The notes: generated by a model not told the origin, from the letters alone. Shown: positions 20,676 to 41,698, counted from the first letter of the stretch. The stretch: 64,000 nt of DNA from Carnegiea gigantea (GCA_029747015.1 JAKOGI010000438.1:248001-312000), one strand, 5' to 3'. Program-made: numbers and translations.

Positions 20676-21704
20676 GTGTTTGGTTGAAAGAAAAATAATT
20701 TTTCCGAAAAATTATTTTATGTGGAAAATATTTTTCCAAGAAAAATTGATTTTCATGTCACGTTTTCTGATGTTTGGTACAAGATAAATCATTTTTCATA
20801 AAAAAAGAAAACATCAACTGAATTATTTAAATTAAAAAAATTATTGACTGAATGGTTATAGTTGAGATAGATGTTGACCAAATAAAAAAATTTTAAGCTT
20901 AAAATTCATATTTGAATTTTTTTCAAGACTTTCTCTCAAATAATCAATTTTCGATCCAAACTGTTGAAATTATTTTAGTGACAAAAAATATCAACTGAAT
21001 TATTTAAATGACGAAAAATGTCGTTTGAATTGTCATAGCGGAGAAAAATGTTGACCTCATAAAGGAACGTTGTGCTCAAAATTTGAATTTAAGCCTATTT
21101 TAATCTTTCCTATCCAATGATCAAGTTTTGATCTAAACTATTAAAATTGTTTTATTGGTGAAAAATATTAATGACACTATTTAAGAGGTGCAAAATATCA
21201 ATTGAATTGTCATTATGGAAAAAATGTTAACCAAATGAAAAAGTGTCAAGTGTAAAATCTGAATTTGAGTCTATTTTAATATTTTCTATCTGATGATCAA
21301 GTTTTGATTCAAACTGTTGAAATTGTTTAAGTGGCGAGTTGGCTGAATTATTTTATTAGCAAAAAATATCGATTAAATTGTTGTACTGGAGATAAATATC
21401 GATCAAATGAAAGAAATTTGAGTTAAAAATTTAGGTTTAAATTTATTTTAATCTTTCCCATCGAATATTCAAGTCTCAATCCAAATTGTTGACATCGAAT
21501 TTCGTACCTAAATTTCAACTGACCTTATTATCAAAGAATTGAAGGAAGAAAATCAACTTTCTATTTTCTTAAAAGGAAAATCATTTTCCTCCATTGGGGG
21601 AAATTATTTTATTTAAAAAATAGTTTTTCATCCTTTATTGTGTCAAACAACGAAAAATTGAAAAATTATTTTTCGAAAAAATTATTTTTCTCCCAACCAA
21701 ACAC
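20676..21704 (+). mobile_element. Inverted-repeat element with TA flanks, 1029 bp
   Basis: Terminal inverted repeats of about 41 bp begin gtgtttggttg at the left and end caaccaaacac at the right, with only a few mismatches. TA dinucleotides flank both ends (20674-20675, 21705-21706), consistent with a Tc1/mariner-like target but also possible by chance. The interior is a tandem array of ~176-bp units and has no coding capacity. It is a non-autonomous DNA element of unidentified family. Confidence 0.75.
20790..21510 (+). repeat. Four ~176-bp tandem units inside the inverted-repeat element
   Basis: The segment gatccaaactgttgaaatt recurs in variant form at 20953, 21130, 21306 and 21478 (spacings 177, 176 and 172). 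Each copy is followed by a gcgaaaaatatc-type stretch and preceded by a cctatttgatgatcaagtt-type stretch. Copies are diverged but alignable by eye. Confidence 0.85.
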
Positions 21705-21832
21705 TATCTAACTTGCGATAGGGGGCCTTCATTTTGATAGATTAGAACTAAAAAAAATTCAATTTGTTTTCGTTAAATTTTTACGCATGTCATCACCTCG
21801 GACTTGTTGCCGTAACCCTTGGTATGGTTCTT

Positions 21833-22748
21833 AGGGCATTCCCAGCTTAAGTTCCAGACTTTGGAACTAAGGCATGCCACGTCAGTAGAAGTTTCACAAT
21901 TCTGAACTTGCATTTTATTTAATTTTTCAACCAATGGAACTCATTTAAGTACAATTAAATTAAATATTTGTCACGGAGCCCACCATTCAATATATTTTAT
22001 TATTTATATTTTTAATTTTGTGTTTTTATTTGAAATTTTTGTAAATTGTATGAAAGTTTTTAATTTTCGGAATTAAGGAATATTTATTTTCTTAACCATA
22101 AAGATGGATAATTTTATTTCAAATTTTCGAAAAATTGATCACTTAGTTTGTATTGGTTAAACAAGCGAAAGAAAATACAATAGAAAATACAATTCAATTA
22201 AAAACCAATACAATATAAAAAATCAATATTAAAAAAAAATTACAATACAAAGACTTAACATTTAAAAAAAATACAACACAAACGGATACACTCCAACATT
22301 GGAAGGGTTTTGAGTGGGAAGTGTCAGTGATATTTTTTTAAAATGTTGTATTCAACATTGTAAAAAAACCCTACTCACTTTGTCTCTAGTACCCAAAAAA
22401 ATTAACCCATTACAAAAAAAAAGAAGGTGAAAATGACTCTACCTAGCCTGCAAAAGGTGACTCGGCTCTGCAATTTGCATAAAGAAAAGTCACTCTCACT
22501 CTCATTCACATGTCACAGTTACTTTTTAAAAAGAAGTCCCTTCTCTTTCCAACTTGCAGCTTTCCTCGTTTTTTTAAATCATGAATCAAGCCGTTGCATA
22601 TGAGGAAAACGGCAAAAGAGAAGGCACCTGAGGTGGACCGCAGACGCGGTCCCCCACGCGTTTCAAGGAGACTGACACGCCTGTTGGAGCCCGACAGCTG
22701 ACACGCAAATCCCCCGGAAAGACGCGTGTAACAGGCTGGGGATGCCCT
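21833..22748 (+). mobile_element. Inverted-repeat MITE, about 915 bp
   Basis: It starts agggcattcccagc and ends in the inverse of agggcatccccagc (one mismatch). The interior is AT-rich, with a GC-rich stretch near the right end (22620-22740). GGGCAT-type ends are common among plant non-autonomous elements (PIF/Harbinger or Mutator-like). Flanks TTA and TAT do not give a clear duplication. The minus-strand open frame at 22506-22979 crosses its right end and is not credible as a gene. Confidence 0.7.
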
Positions 22749-23455
22749 ATGTTGTTTACTGTATTGAGGTTTCCAAGTAAGATGTTGATCAGATGAACAA
22801 TCCACTATAAAGGGAAAAAAAAACATTTTCCAGGAAAATTCATCATATACTAGAAACATTTTCAGCGAAATTGACCATATACTGGAAGCATTTTCTGGGA
22901 AATTAATCATGAAAACTTGCGAGTTTTTCATCATCATATTCAAGAAACCTCGATCGCTTTTTTTATGCTGCCCGAACATCCTATCTGCCTTGAACAGAAA
23001 GAAAAATCTTGCATCTTAACTTTCAAAAACCATAAAATTACAGCGATGCATTGTGGAACTCAGCTTCTGCAGTCTGAGTCATAAATAAAGAATACAATGC
23101 CAATCCCTAGTGCTGAAAGATCACAGGGAATACACTTCAAATATTACAAACTTCTCATCCTCGCATGCACATACAACTCATGAACTCCTCATGAGTCATG
23201 ACCAATCTTATTTCAACAATGAGTATAAAAGGGTGATCTTATTCTATGCAAAAAATGAAGAGAAAATGTCATCAACATTGTAGCACAGCATCCAAACAAG
23301 CCCCGGGAGATAGAGAGCCGCCAACCAAGGCGTTAAAAGGAGCAAAACTTTCTGAAAGTGCTTGTGACTCAAACAATGGGAAAGAGCAACAGCCCCAATC
23401 TACAAGAAACATGCTGTTACTTACATTAAAACTGTAATCTTTTCCTGTGATCTGA
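22749..23455 (-). other. 3' flank and untranslated region of VHA-A
   Basis: Downstream of the VHA-A stop codon on the minus strand. The proximal part is presumably the 3' untranslated region. No canonical AATAAA was confidently chosen. No other gene is seen. Confidence 0.5.
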
Positions 23456-31636
<8,181 letters not shown>

Positions 31637-31922
31637 CCTCGATCAGTGATTGATGCGAAATCGAATGATGAAGTCGGAGATCTGATGAAGTTGGGGAATC
31701 GAGATCGCCGAGTATGGAGAGAAAGAGACAGAGAGGAAAGAGTCTGTGTTGTTGCGGTGTTGGGATGGATATGAGAAACAGAAGAAGGGAGGGACGGGGA
31801 GAGAGACTTGAATGAATCAAACTGATTTCAGGGAGAAGAGACAGACAACAGAAGTTGTAGTGGACTGGAACGTGACAGAGGACAGGAGGATTATTTTTTT
31901 TAAAAAAAGAACTTTATTTTAC

Positions 31923-31925
<3 letters not shown>
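31637..31925 (-). promoter_or_regulatory. VHA-A 5' leader and core promoter region
   Basis: About 290 bp lie between the VHA-A start codon and the (AT)24 tract. The sense strand near the start is CT-rich and suits a plant 5' leader. No TATA box was confidently placed. Confidence 0.5.

Positions 31926-31973
<48 letters not shown>
31926..31973 (+). repeat. (AT)24 microsatellite upstream of VHA-A
   Basis: 48 bp of uninterrupted AT alternation about 290 bp upstream of the VHA-A ATG. It is likely to be highly polymorphic and could melt or form cruciforms in the promoter. Confidence 0.97.
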
Positions 31974-31977
<4 letters not shown>

Positions 31978-33280
31978 ATGGACAGGATTAATTTATTTGC
32001 TGACAAAAAAAAAAAAAAAGGGAATTGATTGGGCTTCTGTATCTGCCTTCGGGCATCCCGTCTGAATTTCGCCACGTTCTGTATGGATTACGTCAAAGCT
32101 TTCCGCCAGCTACTTTTTAATTTTTTTTACTTTTTTTCTTTTTTGTTGACACTTATTTTCTCATTCGATTTTCTTTGCTCATAAAACAAAAATTAGCGTT
32201 AAAGCTCAGTACGTGCATGGATTTATATAAGTAATTAACTTTATTTTAAATTGTAATTTTTTCTTTAATTAAAAATTTAATAATTCTCATTGTAATTAAT
32301 ACGTTAATATTTGATAAAAACATAAATAATGAATATGATATTGTATTAATGGGTATAATTATTGTTGAAAAAATTAATATTATTGGATTAAGAATTAGAG
32401 TTATACATATTTTTGAACATCAGAATCTTTTATCATTAGATTTGTTATTAATAATTTTAGTATTATCAGTCATTGCCAAATTGTCGGTAAAATTAGAAAT
32501 CGGAATATTTTGTTATGCAAATTGTTTTTCTCTATAAAATTGGCAAGGTACAAATAATATATTGCAGGTGCTAAACAAAGAAATCAAAATGATATTTTTA
32601 GACTGTTTTTGTAATAGGAATGAAAAAAATAACAAAATGTAAATTATATGAGAATGGCATGTGACGATTAGAGAAAAAAGTATGTTTTATTTTAATATCA
32701 TTACATAGGATATTTGAAAATTAAACCAGTGCCAAAAAGGGGAATCAAATGTATCATGGACTCATTTGGGACATACAGCATACAATTGAATTCATAACTA
32801 CATTCAGAGTTTTAGAATGTAAAACTCTACCTCCATAATTGGAAAAAAAAAAAGTTAAATTTCCAGACATGTATTTAACAGGCTTAAAAGTCACTGAGTT
32901 TTAAAATGAATTATAATATTCCTCAATTTAAAATTTTGATTGAAAAGTTCACTAAGTTGGTTTATATTATGTTACGTGCAGTAGTTTCTTTTCTCTGAAA
33001 ATAGGGGACAAACACCTCAAGAACTAACTTTATAAATGACGCACAAACTATTGTGCAGCTACAATAACATTATCCTAAATAGAAAAAAGCAAAGGAAAGG
33101 AAAAGCCAAATGTATTAAGAGGGGAGGATTGATCAATCTTCAATTAGATTATCAGCCACTCTGTTAGCCCGCCTAGATCAGTGAGAAAACTTGACTACTC
33201 ATTCTAGATTATGTAACAGGGCTTGGCGTTCCTTGATGATGAGGAAATTAGCATGATTCCTACAAGGTTATTATGCAACG
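31974..33280. other. No gene seen, AT-rich intergenic
   Basis: AT-rich sequence upstream of VHA-A, with no supported coding region, RNA gene or repeat structure apart from short A- and T-runs. Confidence 0.5.
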
Positions 33281-34693
33281 TAAGGGTGAGCAAGATTTTC
33301 GGGTGCCCTAGAATTGGATCGGAACCACTCGAACGATTCCAGTTCCGATGCCTAAAGTAATATCGGGAACCAACGCCTTGGCATGTAACTAGGGCTGCAC
33401 AAAAAAACCAGTTATCCGATTCTGAACCCGAACCCAACTCTGACCCGCCGGGTCCATGCCGGACCCAGTTCAACTGGCCCGAGACTTGTTCCAAAATCCT
33501 GGAACTGGCTGCAACCAGGTCCGGACCCGAGTCCTGAAAAGTTGAAACTGAAACCAGACCCATTATCCGATCTAATCATTTATTTATTTTTTTTGCAAAT
33601 GAGTGAGTTATATAAACCTGGCTGCAAGTCTACAACCAACATGGGTATAATAGCCAAATATATGTCGTGGTTAACGAGGTATGGTCACCGAACTTAACAT
33701 ACTTGAGATTTACGGACTATAAAAAGTCCGGACGGGCAACCGTCTCTGAACCCTCACGTAGCAAGTTAGAGACCCCCAATCCATCCCCGATGTCTCGATC
33801 TCTCAGTTCACGATCTTTGTTGATAGCAGATGTTGTTTTTCCAATGCCGCCATGATTTTTGGCTATACGTTGATATAACTAAATCTTTTTGTTCATGTTA
33901 CAAGAAGATAGCACTTTTTATACTTGGATGAAGTAAAATGCTATTTATTAGCTAGCCAATTGGAGTTCAATGCAAGGTGGAGGCCTGGTCGTAGCCCATT
34001 AAATTCGATTTTGGATTATCGACTAGCTGGCTTGATGGATGTGTTGGTTATCTCACAAGGTCACAACCATAAGTCTAAATTTAAATGAAAATGAAATAAA
34101 ACAAAATAGGAAAAAATTAGGAGCTGCGTACCCAGTCCCAATCGGTTCCGAGACCAGTTCCAAAAATCTTAGACCCTGTTCCAACCGAGGCCCGGATATG
34201 TTCCAATTTTTTGGACCGGTTCCATAAAAATGGATCAGATGTTCAGGCTTGCTCTGCCCTATATGTAAGTTTAGATTCTTCGTGGGCTCTTTGTATTTTA
34301 GATAAGCTTTTTTGGCCTTGTGAATTATGTCGTTAATTATAATACAAGGTGTGTAACTTAGTGTACTTTAGGATTAGCCATCTTCTTTAATAATTACAAT
34401 AAAACCTATTCAAGTTGGATTAACTTTGGGTGAGGTTATGTTCAGGTCAACAAGATTGGGTTCGGTTTTCAATTTAATAAGCTATTTAGAATATTTCAAA
34501 TTTAGACATATTGAGTATCTAGAAGCAAAACTAGAATCGGAATTAAAACAAAAGGTTCAGGTTCTGGTTCCCAACTTTTGGAAACCAATCCTATCAGTTC
34601 CAGTTGCAATTTATAGAATTTAGAAAGTGGTTTGATCAATTTCAGTTCCACTTCTTAAATTTTTGGGCAAGAACCCGAAACTGCTAAACCTTA
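33281..34693 (+). mobile_element. Outer hAT-like element, interrupted
   Basis: The left end taagggtgagcaagattttcggg matches the inverse of the right end (taaggtttagcag then tttcggg). Subterminal ggttccagttcc-type repeats are visible inside both ends. Flanking 8-mers atgcaacg and gtgcacca share TGCA only. It is split by an inner hAT element (33390-34261). It is non-coding. Confidence 0.6.
33390..34261 (+). mobile_element. Inner hAT element, 872 bp
   Basis: The left end tagggctgcacaa pairs with the inverse of ttgctctgcccta. Flanking 8-mers catgtaac (33382-33389) and tatgtaag (34262-34269) match at 6 of 8 positions, the duplication length expected for hAT. Both ends are rich in gacccgg/ggttcc-type short repeats. 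No transposase is present. It is nested in the outer hAT-like element, so it is the younger of the two. Confidence 0.75.
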
Positions 34694-36789
34694 GTGCACC
34701 ATATTGATCACCACTTTGAAGTCCATATTTATCTCAACTCTTCATTTATTAGATTCCTAAACAATTTGAGGATTCTTAAGCGAACAAAGAAGTTTGGCCT
34801 TAATTTACATAAGAACAAGATCCATTCACCATAAGGATTCCCATTAAAAGCTCCATTAATATTTACGTTAGTCTAACCTTCTCAAGGAGCAGTTCATTTA
34901 GCTAAATTCCCTCACATCTTTGAGACATATTAATATGCTTTGTGGATCACATTTAAGCGCTAGAATAATTTCATCAACAATTTGTTTAACAGTTCATCGC
35001 GTTCGAAAGAAGTAACAATGTCTTCAAAGGACAGATTATTTTTCTGTTTCCATAACTACAAAGAGACAGTTACTAAGAGGAGTGTAAATTCTCGAAGGCA
35101 GTGAGAAAAGGATGTCTAGCTAGGCAAAAGAGACAAGCGTAACCCCAACTAAGTTGACATGATGGTAGCATCTCAGGATATGGAAGGTATCCTCAATTCC
35201 TCATCAACATTAGGGAACTATTTGTATTTGGGACTGCCAATCAAACCATGGACAAACACATTGAAAATGATCCTATCACGAGCCACAACCCGTAGAAAGC
35301 ACCAAATTCTTTGTAGCAATGACATCTCCAAATCATTTGCCAAATAGGTTCTTCTTCCTCAGCATTGTTGACTTAAATAATGTAATAACCCGAATCTAAT
35401 TCATGTTAACTATTTTAACTAATTACAATGTCACAAAGCTAAGCGTGTACACTTCAATTCAACATTTGAAACCGCTTACACGTTTGTGGCGCTTGCACGA
35501 AAGTTCATACAATTTTTTATACTCTCAACACCTAATTTAACCTCAAGTAATTATTATTCTAGATTTTTATTGGACTTTATTTTGTTTTATAGGTCATGCA
35601 AAATATTCGGAAAAAATGAAGAAATTAGTGAAAAATGGAGAAATTGGGTCAAGAACTGAAATGAAGACAGGGCTCAAATCTTGCAGTCCAAATTTCAAAC
35701 CTTAACCAAAAAAAAGAAAGAAAACCTGAAATCCAAATTCCAAAACGCCCTTTTTCTCACGTGCTTCTCATATTCACCCCTCACATTTCTTTCTCTTCGT
35801 CTATCCCATCTGGTCCTTGCACCCTCAATCCATCTTTTTGACTAATCAAGAATAACAACACGCACCAGTAGACTACCATTTCATACATGTTACCATCTGA
35901 CCATTCATTCTCATCTCCATCACCCATAATCGACTCCTCCTCTATCATAAAAGTACACCATCATCGGCATCACCACCATTTGTGCACCTAACCATCATTA
36001 GATTAACCATCATCCACCAAACGCCAACCAATAATAGACATCACCACCATTGTTCATTATCATCTAATCGGACAATCTAGATGAGATCGGGAAGTATTTT
36101 AAAGTGAAAGCCAACAACAATGAATTTTAAGCTAGGTTTTAGGATAGAATTATTTTAGTTTTTGTAGTATATTTTAGGGTTTAGAGTCAAATTTTAGCGG
36201 TTCTTATCCCTTGTGCTAATATAAAAAATGAATAAGAAATGCAAAACATCTATCTTATATGTACTAGTATAAAAAACAAATAAGAAATGCAAAACAACTC
36301 GATATAACTGCATGCATATCTACCTATGTGATGCAAATGCAAGAGATGTCCCCCTAACCAAATCTTCAAATCAAGAACTCCACCCTACAGTGTAAACCCC
36401 TCCCCTCCCCCCTTCTCCCCAAATGATTCTTGAGATTATAAGTGTCCTAAATGAAAAGGACATACTATAGAAACAAGGTAAAGGGAAAATACTTATAGCA
36501 TAAGTGGAGGAATGGTGGAGGAAATGGAGGTGGAAAAGAGTGATAACTTTTTCTTTTTGTTTTGTTTTTTAAGCAAGTGAATATATGGTTACCTTCCCAA
36601 AAAAGCTTGTTTTAAGTGCCATGCTTACCCTTACTTTTGGCAGTAAATGATCAGAATGAGGGAGGTGGACAATTAATTTATCAAACATTTTCATGCTATC
36701 CATCAGCTCCCCAGGAGAAATACAGCTTCCTCTAGAATAAGCAAAACACTATCACAAATTGAGTGATGCAAGAGAATTTTTTTAGGGCA
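34694..36789. other. No gene seen
   Basis: No supported gene. A string tgtaataacccgaatc at 35384 resembles the start of a gypsy LTR but has no matching end. A short direct repeat (aataagaaatgcaaaac) occurs at about 36230 and 36280. The open frames are short and unsupported. Confidence 0.4.
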
Positions 36790-37480
36790 CCCTGTCCCTG
36801 TTAATCACGTAAATCATAGAAATTGTAGTAGGAATCGTGGTGCTAAGGTGAAGGAAAATAGAAATTTACCTTCTTCCCACGAAGCTAAAATAAAATCTTG
36901 ACTGCAGGCGCATCAATCATAGCTCATGTAGTAGCTAGAAAAGCTCTCCCTAGAATGGCAGGGACTTGAAAGTTGTCATGCATTTCTGTAGCCACCAAGT
37001 TACATCGAATGACGAATTTTCCCACTAAACTGGTATATCTTCTAAAAGACCCAAAGGGTACCTAATTAAACAATCTGCAGCTGAATAGACAAATTGGTGG
37101 GTTAAGAGGTCAGTCAACTGAAACTTTCTATTGAAGAAAAGTGATATCACACTAGGGATTGAATCATATAGAACCCTCTGAATCTAGAAGTCTCCTATTG
37201 AATAGGGGATAGAAAAACTATCCAAATCCTATAACTGGGCTAGAGACTTTCTTTGAACTACTATGCTAAATGTGTCCAACAGGTAGTGTCAAAACCTCCT
37301 CAAGGTTATCCTTCTTAGAAAGAAATACCCTCAAAAATTGCAATGAGAGCCTTTAAGATGGAACATTAATATGCAGCTTCTTTAGAACATCTAAAGATGT
37401 AATGAACCTAGGATCTAGCCTTAACTCTAGCACCCTATGAGGAAAGGGAATAGGAGGTGGTATTGATAAACTGGAAGTGC
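36790..37480 (-). pseudogene. Athila-like gypsy protease remnant
   Basis: The minus strand reads broken gypsy aspartic-protease sequence, including VPAILGRAFLATT at 36931-36970, preceded by weak leucine-rich and GxLEDIPVWVGKF-type residues. It lies downstream of the gag remnant in the same direction, as in a gag-pol element. Stops and frameshifts are numerous. Confidence 0.65.
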
Positions 37481-37699
37481 TGTTGACCTTCTCCTAAGAA
37501 TTATGACTTTTCCTATGCTTCTGAATACCACCTTAACTTGTCCTCTTCATCACCATTATATGGCTTTCCACCACCTCCCCACTACTCACAAAGACTATAT
37601 GAGCATGATCCTTAGGATTTAACTCTAACTCACTTGGAATCTACCCATAAGGTTGGGACAAGTGACTAACATGTTGAGCTATCTGAGCTACTTGGGTGT

Positions 37700-38900
37700 C
37701 CATCATCTTTTAATGACTAGCTATCCTATGTAACCTAGAATTGATCAACTTGATTGACTCACAAAATATTTTATTGGTCTTAGTCTAAGTTTGGATGAAA
37801 CATTCCATCAGAATTCTAGGTTGGCCTTCTGCTAGGGGGCTAAGGAGGAGGGTTGTATGGAGCTCTGTATTAAAAACCAGGTGGCTGAGTAGAATTTTAG
37901 GGCTGAGGGTTAGGGTTCTCGTATGAGAGGTTGGGTGATTCCTCCACCCAAGATAATAGGTGTTGGAATAAGGGTTATGCTAGGGTGGAGAGTTGAAGCT
38001 CTATAGGACATTGACTTGCTCAATGATGGGAGGATCCTTAGGGAATTCAAGGTGAATGTGCCCTTGCACACCACAAGTCTCACAAATAGCATAAACTCTA
38101 ACTGAGGCATTAGAAGAGCCACCTGAAGTAGAAGTAGCACCAAGTTTATCAAACCTCTATGCAAGCGTATCCACTCTGTTAGCTAGAGAGTCATAGCATC
38201 TTTTCTGCAACTCTTCTTAGGAGTATCCCTCTCATTTGACTTGTGATAATTATTGGAAGCTATCTCCTCTAACGAAGCTTTTGCTACCTCAATAGAATTC
38301 CCAATAAGAGCACCACCAGGTATAGCATCTATAGAAATCATCATTTATTAGTTTAGCCTATCATAACACGTTGAGACTAAAAGTCAATTAGAAACACCAT
38401 AGTAGGGTCATTATCACTGAAGCTCTTGAATATCTCCTAGGCCTTGTAAAGGGACTGTACGTCTTGCTGAGGAAAAGAGATGATGTTCACCCTCAACTTT
38501 ACAGTTTTCCTTGGAGGAACTTACTTACTTAAGAGGGTCTTTGAAAATGCATCCCATGTAGAGTAGGTGTTCAACTCCCCATTCAATAACCATTCTTTGG
38601 CTCTTTCTTACAAGGAGAAGGAGAATAATTACTACTGAAGCATGTCACATTTTTTTCGAAAGCTGTGGATATGTGCATTAGGATTTTCCACCTAAGAGCC
38701 ATCAAACTCATTTTGCACTATAAAGCTTATGAAGATGGCTAGAGCCCAAAGTTGGTAGCTTGCACCGTCAGCCTCATAATAGAGGATACTACCCCAAATA
38801 CATTTGGTGAGGCGTAGTCCCGCAACATTTATGCAACTTTGCCTCTTTCTTTTGCTTTCTTGATTCTCCTCCTCCCTTCTATGCACTTGCTTTGATTTTT
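37700..38900 (-). pseudogene. Athila-like gypsy gag remnant
   Basis: The minus strand carries DAIPGGALIGNS followed by LEEIASNNY (about 38250-38340), the conserved end of the plant Athila capsid. A zinc-knuckle-like stretch (about 38060-38100) and the NPYSNTYYLGWRNHP segment (about 37935-37985) follow. Many stops. It belongs to the same element as the protease remnant and the primer-binding site at 39121. Confidence 0.75.
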
Positions 38901-39120
38901 GGTGTCATACAATAATACAAAAATTCCAACACAAAAAAGCGAGGTTATGATGATTGAAATGGAATAAGGTTTTGGTTGACCTGACTTCTCCTGTGCATAT
39001 AAAACTAGACCTAGTGTAAGCACGTTTAATAAAATTTAAAGAACTTAAAACTACAAAAAGAAAAGGGAAACCTTATCTAGAGTACTTGAGGTAACTTTGA
39101 TGCTAAAAGTTAACAAGTTT

Positions 39121-39140
39121 CCTAGCAACGGTGGCAAAGA
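39121..39140 (-). other. Primer-binding site of the Athila-like element
   Basis: On the minus strand this reads tctttgccaccgttgctagg, a degenerate form of the TGGCGCCGTTGCCGGGGA-type site used by Athila/Tat elements. It sits just upstream of the gag remnant, where a primer-binding site should be. Confidence 0.7.
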
Positions 39141-40500
39141 CATGGTAAGTCGAAACCATAAATGCATGGTGCCAATGTAGTTAGCAACTGACACATGCGT
39201 GTAGATCCCATAATGCTCTCAATTACTAAGCTAACTAAATTACCCAAGTTAAGTTAAGCAGATTGGGAGATTCAACTATCAACTAAAAAGGCGAATTAGG
39301 AATCAAACAATAAAACCATAGATGTTGGAATTACTAGCACAATGATGCTTGAAGTTCTCTCATTAACCCCATCAAGCTTGCCATACATGCATTGTGAATA
39401 GATAGATTGTCAACTAATGCATATCTCATTGCTCTTTCGAGGGTCAAACACTAATCCTAAAAGAGTGGTTGCCTATTTTAATAGGATAACAGCAAAAGCA
39501 TTACATGGTAAACAATCTTTAGAACCCAATTAAGACATTAATGTTTTCATATTAAAGTCCTAACTATCTAGTAAGTCACATTAGGTAAAGATTATGTCTT
39601 TTCATCATTACCCCAAACCTCGAATAAAAATAGATGAAGACTCCTTTGAGAGCCTTTCATCGAGTATATGGTCAGCATAGTGAAATTCGACTAATATAAG
39701 AATGAAACAAGTTCAACTAGGGCTAATTCATGATCAGCAAAGCACAATTGGTGTTAATCCCAAATCAAGTTGAGAGTTTTTGCAACTAAATATGATTAAG
39801 ATCACAACATAATTATCACAAAACATTATAATAACAAGTTCTGAAAGACTAAAACAATGAGTAATAGAAAGAGAAAGATTGAGGGAAACAAACTCAGGAT
39901 AGAATGTTAATTTTTTTTTTTAAATCTCCAAAGTGCTTAAAATTCTTCAATAACAATGAGAATTTAGTGTGAAACCCATGAACAAAAGCTTAATCAAAGG
40001 TCCTTAATGAGTCATAAAATGCGAGTTAAATAGTTGTTGCAATCCAAGGATGACAGAGTTGTACATTTATGCATGGGTGGCTGTGTTAACTCAAAGGTGG
40101 AGGGGTGCACAATTGGCATATGTGCCTGGGCACTGTGTCATCATCCACCATTGTAGTTGCAGAATTCTACACAGCCTTGTACTTTTGTACTGGTAGCCAT
40201 GCAAACCTTCAACTTTGTTGGCTTTTATATTAACTTTGCATGGCTATTTCAAAATGCATGGTAGGTTGCGTCATTCATTAAAGTCTAGGTTTAACTCTTT
40301 GGAGCTCTTAACAGCTCCTCAGGCCTCTTTCCTTACTCGAATCCTCCCTCTTGTTTATCCTTTCATCAATAATTCTAGAATCAAATCAAGGCAAAAGTAC
40401 ATACAGATGAAAACATTTCTAAAGTTAGATGAACATAAGGGAAAGGAAGAAAAATAACCCAAGTCCTTGAATGAATTCAATAGTATTAATAGGGAAATGG
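39141..40500 (-). mobile_element. Presumed 5' LTR of the Athila-like element
   Basis: Assigned only by position next to the primer-binding site. No gene is seen. The outer LTR end and its partner LTR were not identified, so the extent is a guess. Confidence 0.4.
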
Positions 40501-41195
40501 TGTATGATCAAGTGGCACATTAAGTCAAAATAAAGGTTTATTAGAGTATAACAACGGGTTGAGATGGACAGAATTCCTCTTTATGCTATGTTTTGCTACA
40601 ACAGAAGCATATAAATTTTAGTCATTCATACTGAATCTTTTAAACTTAACCATGAAACCAGAATTTGGATTGTAGAGACTTAGAAAAGTAGGCCTGTACA
40701 ATCTATCTTATAAATTTACCTTACTTTGCATTAATAATCATTTGGTTAATGTAAGTGACTTTACCCTTTTTTCCCACTATGATTTGAAGGTGTTTGAAAT
40801 TTTCAAACTAATGCTAGGGATTTAGATCAAAGCTGTCAGACATCTAATATGTTCTTCATCAAGGATAAAATTTGTGATAGAACATCTGAAAGTGAAATTA
40901 TTATCTTTTATAAGCCAAAGTCCTTGAGCAAGCACAGAGTAATAGTTAATAACACCCAATATCATTAAGCAAGAAATCACCACAAAGACTCAACTTAGAC
41001 TTTGATCTTCTTTTGAGCTGTAGATATGCAATCTCTCCACCGAACATTTTAATCTTGAGGGCATTTTTCTACAATACGTGAAGTCTTTACGTCTGCTCTT
41101 TAGCACGCCTTATAACAGGGCAATAAGAATCCTTTACATTCCTTCATCTCTATCAATCCTCATTTCTATCATCTGCATAATATCTAAACATAGGC

Positions 41196-41236
41196 TTTTT
41201 TTTGGGGGGGGGGGGGGGAGGGGAGGGGGGAGGGGC
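41196..41236 (+). repeat. T8G15 tract with following G-runs
   Basis: Eight T switch to fifteen G, followed by further runs of four to six G separated by single A. The spacing of four G-runs fits an intramolecular G-quadruplex. Confidence 0.9.
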
Positions 41237-41432
41237 TATCTTGACTAATCAGTGACATTTCATAAGTGGTGCACTGAACTTCCTTCTTAAGTCTATAGTC
41301 TCTTTATATGCTATTCAATATAACTAGTAGTTGAGAGTTGGCACTTTATTTTTTAAGTTGAGCAGAAACACCACAACATAAAACAACTTTAGCAGATTAA
41401 ACTATGATGGCATTTACAAATGCTACTACACG

Positions 41433-41498
41433 CTGTAGCATCATTAAGAATTTTGCTACAAAAGCCTGTAGCATCATTAAGAATTTTGCTACAAAAGC
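41433..41498 (+). repeat. 33-bp perfect tandem duplication
   Basis: Two copies of the unit starting ctgtagcatcattaag (41433-41465 and 41466-41498). Confidence 0.95.
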
Positions 41499-41698
41499 CA
41501 ATGACGCTAGAGGTTCTTGTGAGATGTATATGTTTTGCTGCTACATGCCCAAATAAATGCCAGTAAAGCTCACCATATACAAAGCCCATGTCCATACGTC
41601 ATGCCTTGCCAAGTAAGCAAATATTAGTCACTTACAAATTTCTAAAAATTACAGCAAGATACTCTGCTTTGTATGGAAATTATAATTAGGGACCATGT

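Larger units (their letters stand above)
40501..41698. other. No gene seen
   Basis: AT-rich, non-coding as far as can be seen. It contains the T8G15 tract (41196-41218) and a 33-bp tandem duplication (41433-41498). Confidence 0.45.

Noticed and set aside
22506..22979. 157-codon minus-strand open frame downstream of VHA-A
   Set aside because: It runs across the right end of a MITE into unique sequence, with no family features and no splice or promoter context.
33204..33563. 119-codon minus-strand open frame
   Set aside because: It lies over hAT subterminal repeats and crosses element boundaries; the composition reflects gacccgg repeats.
35384..35400. Possible LTR start tgtaataaccc
   Set aside because: No matching CA end, target duplication or internal element sequence could be found, so it is left unannotated.
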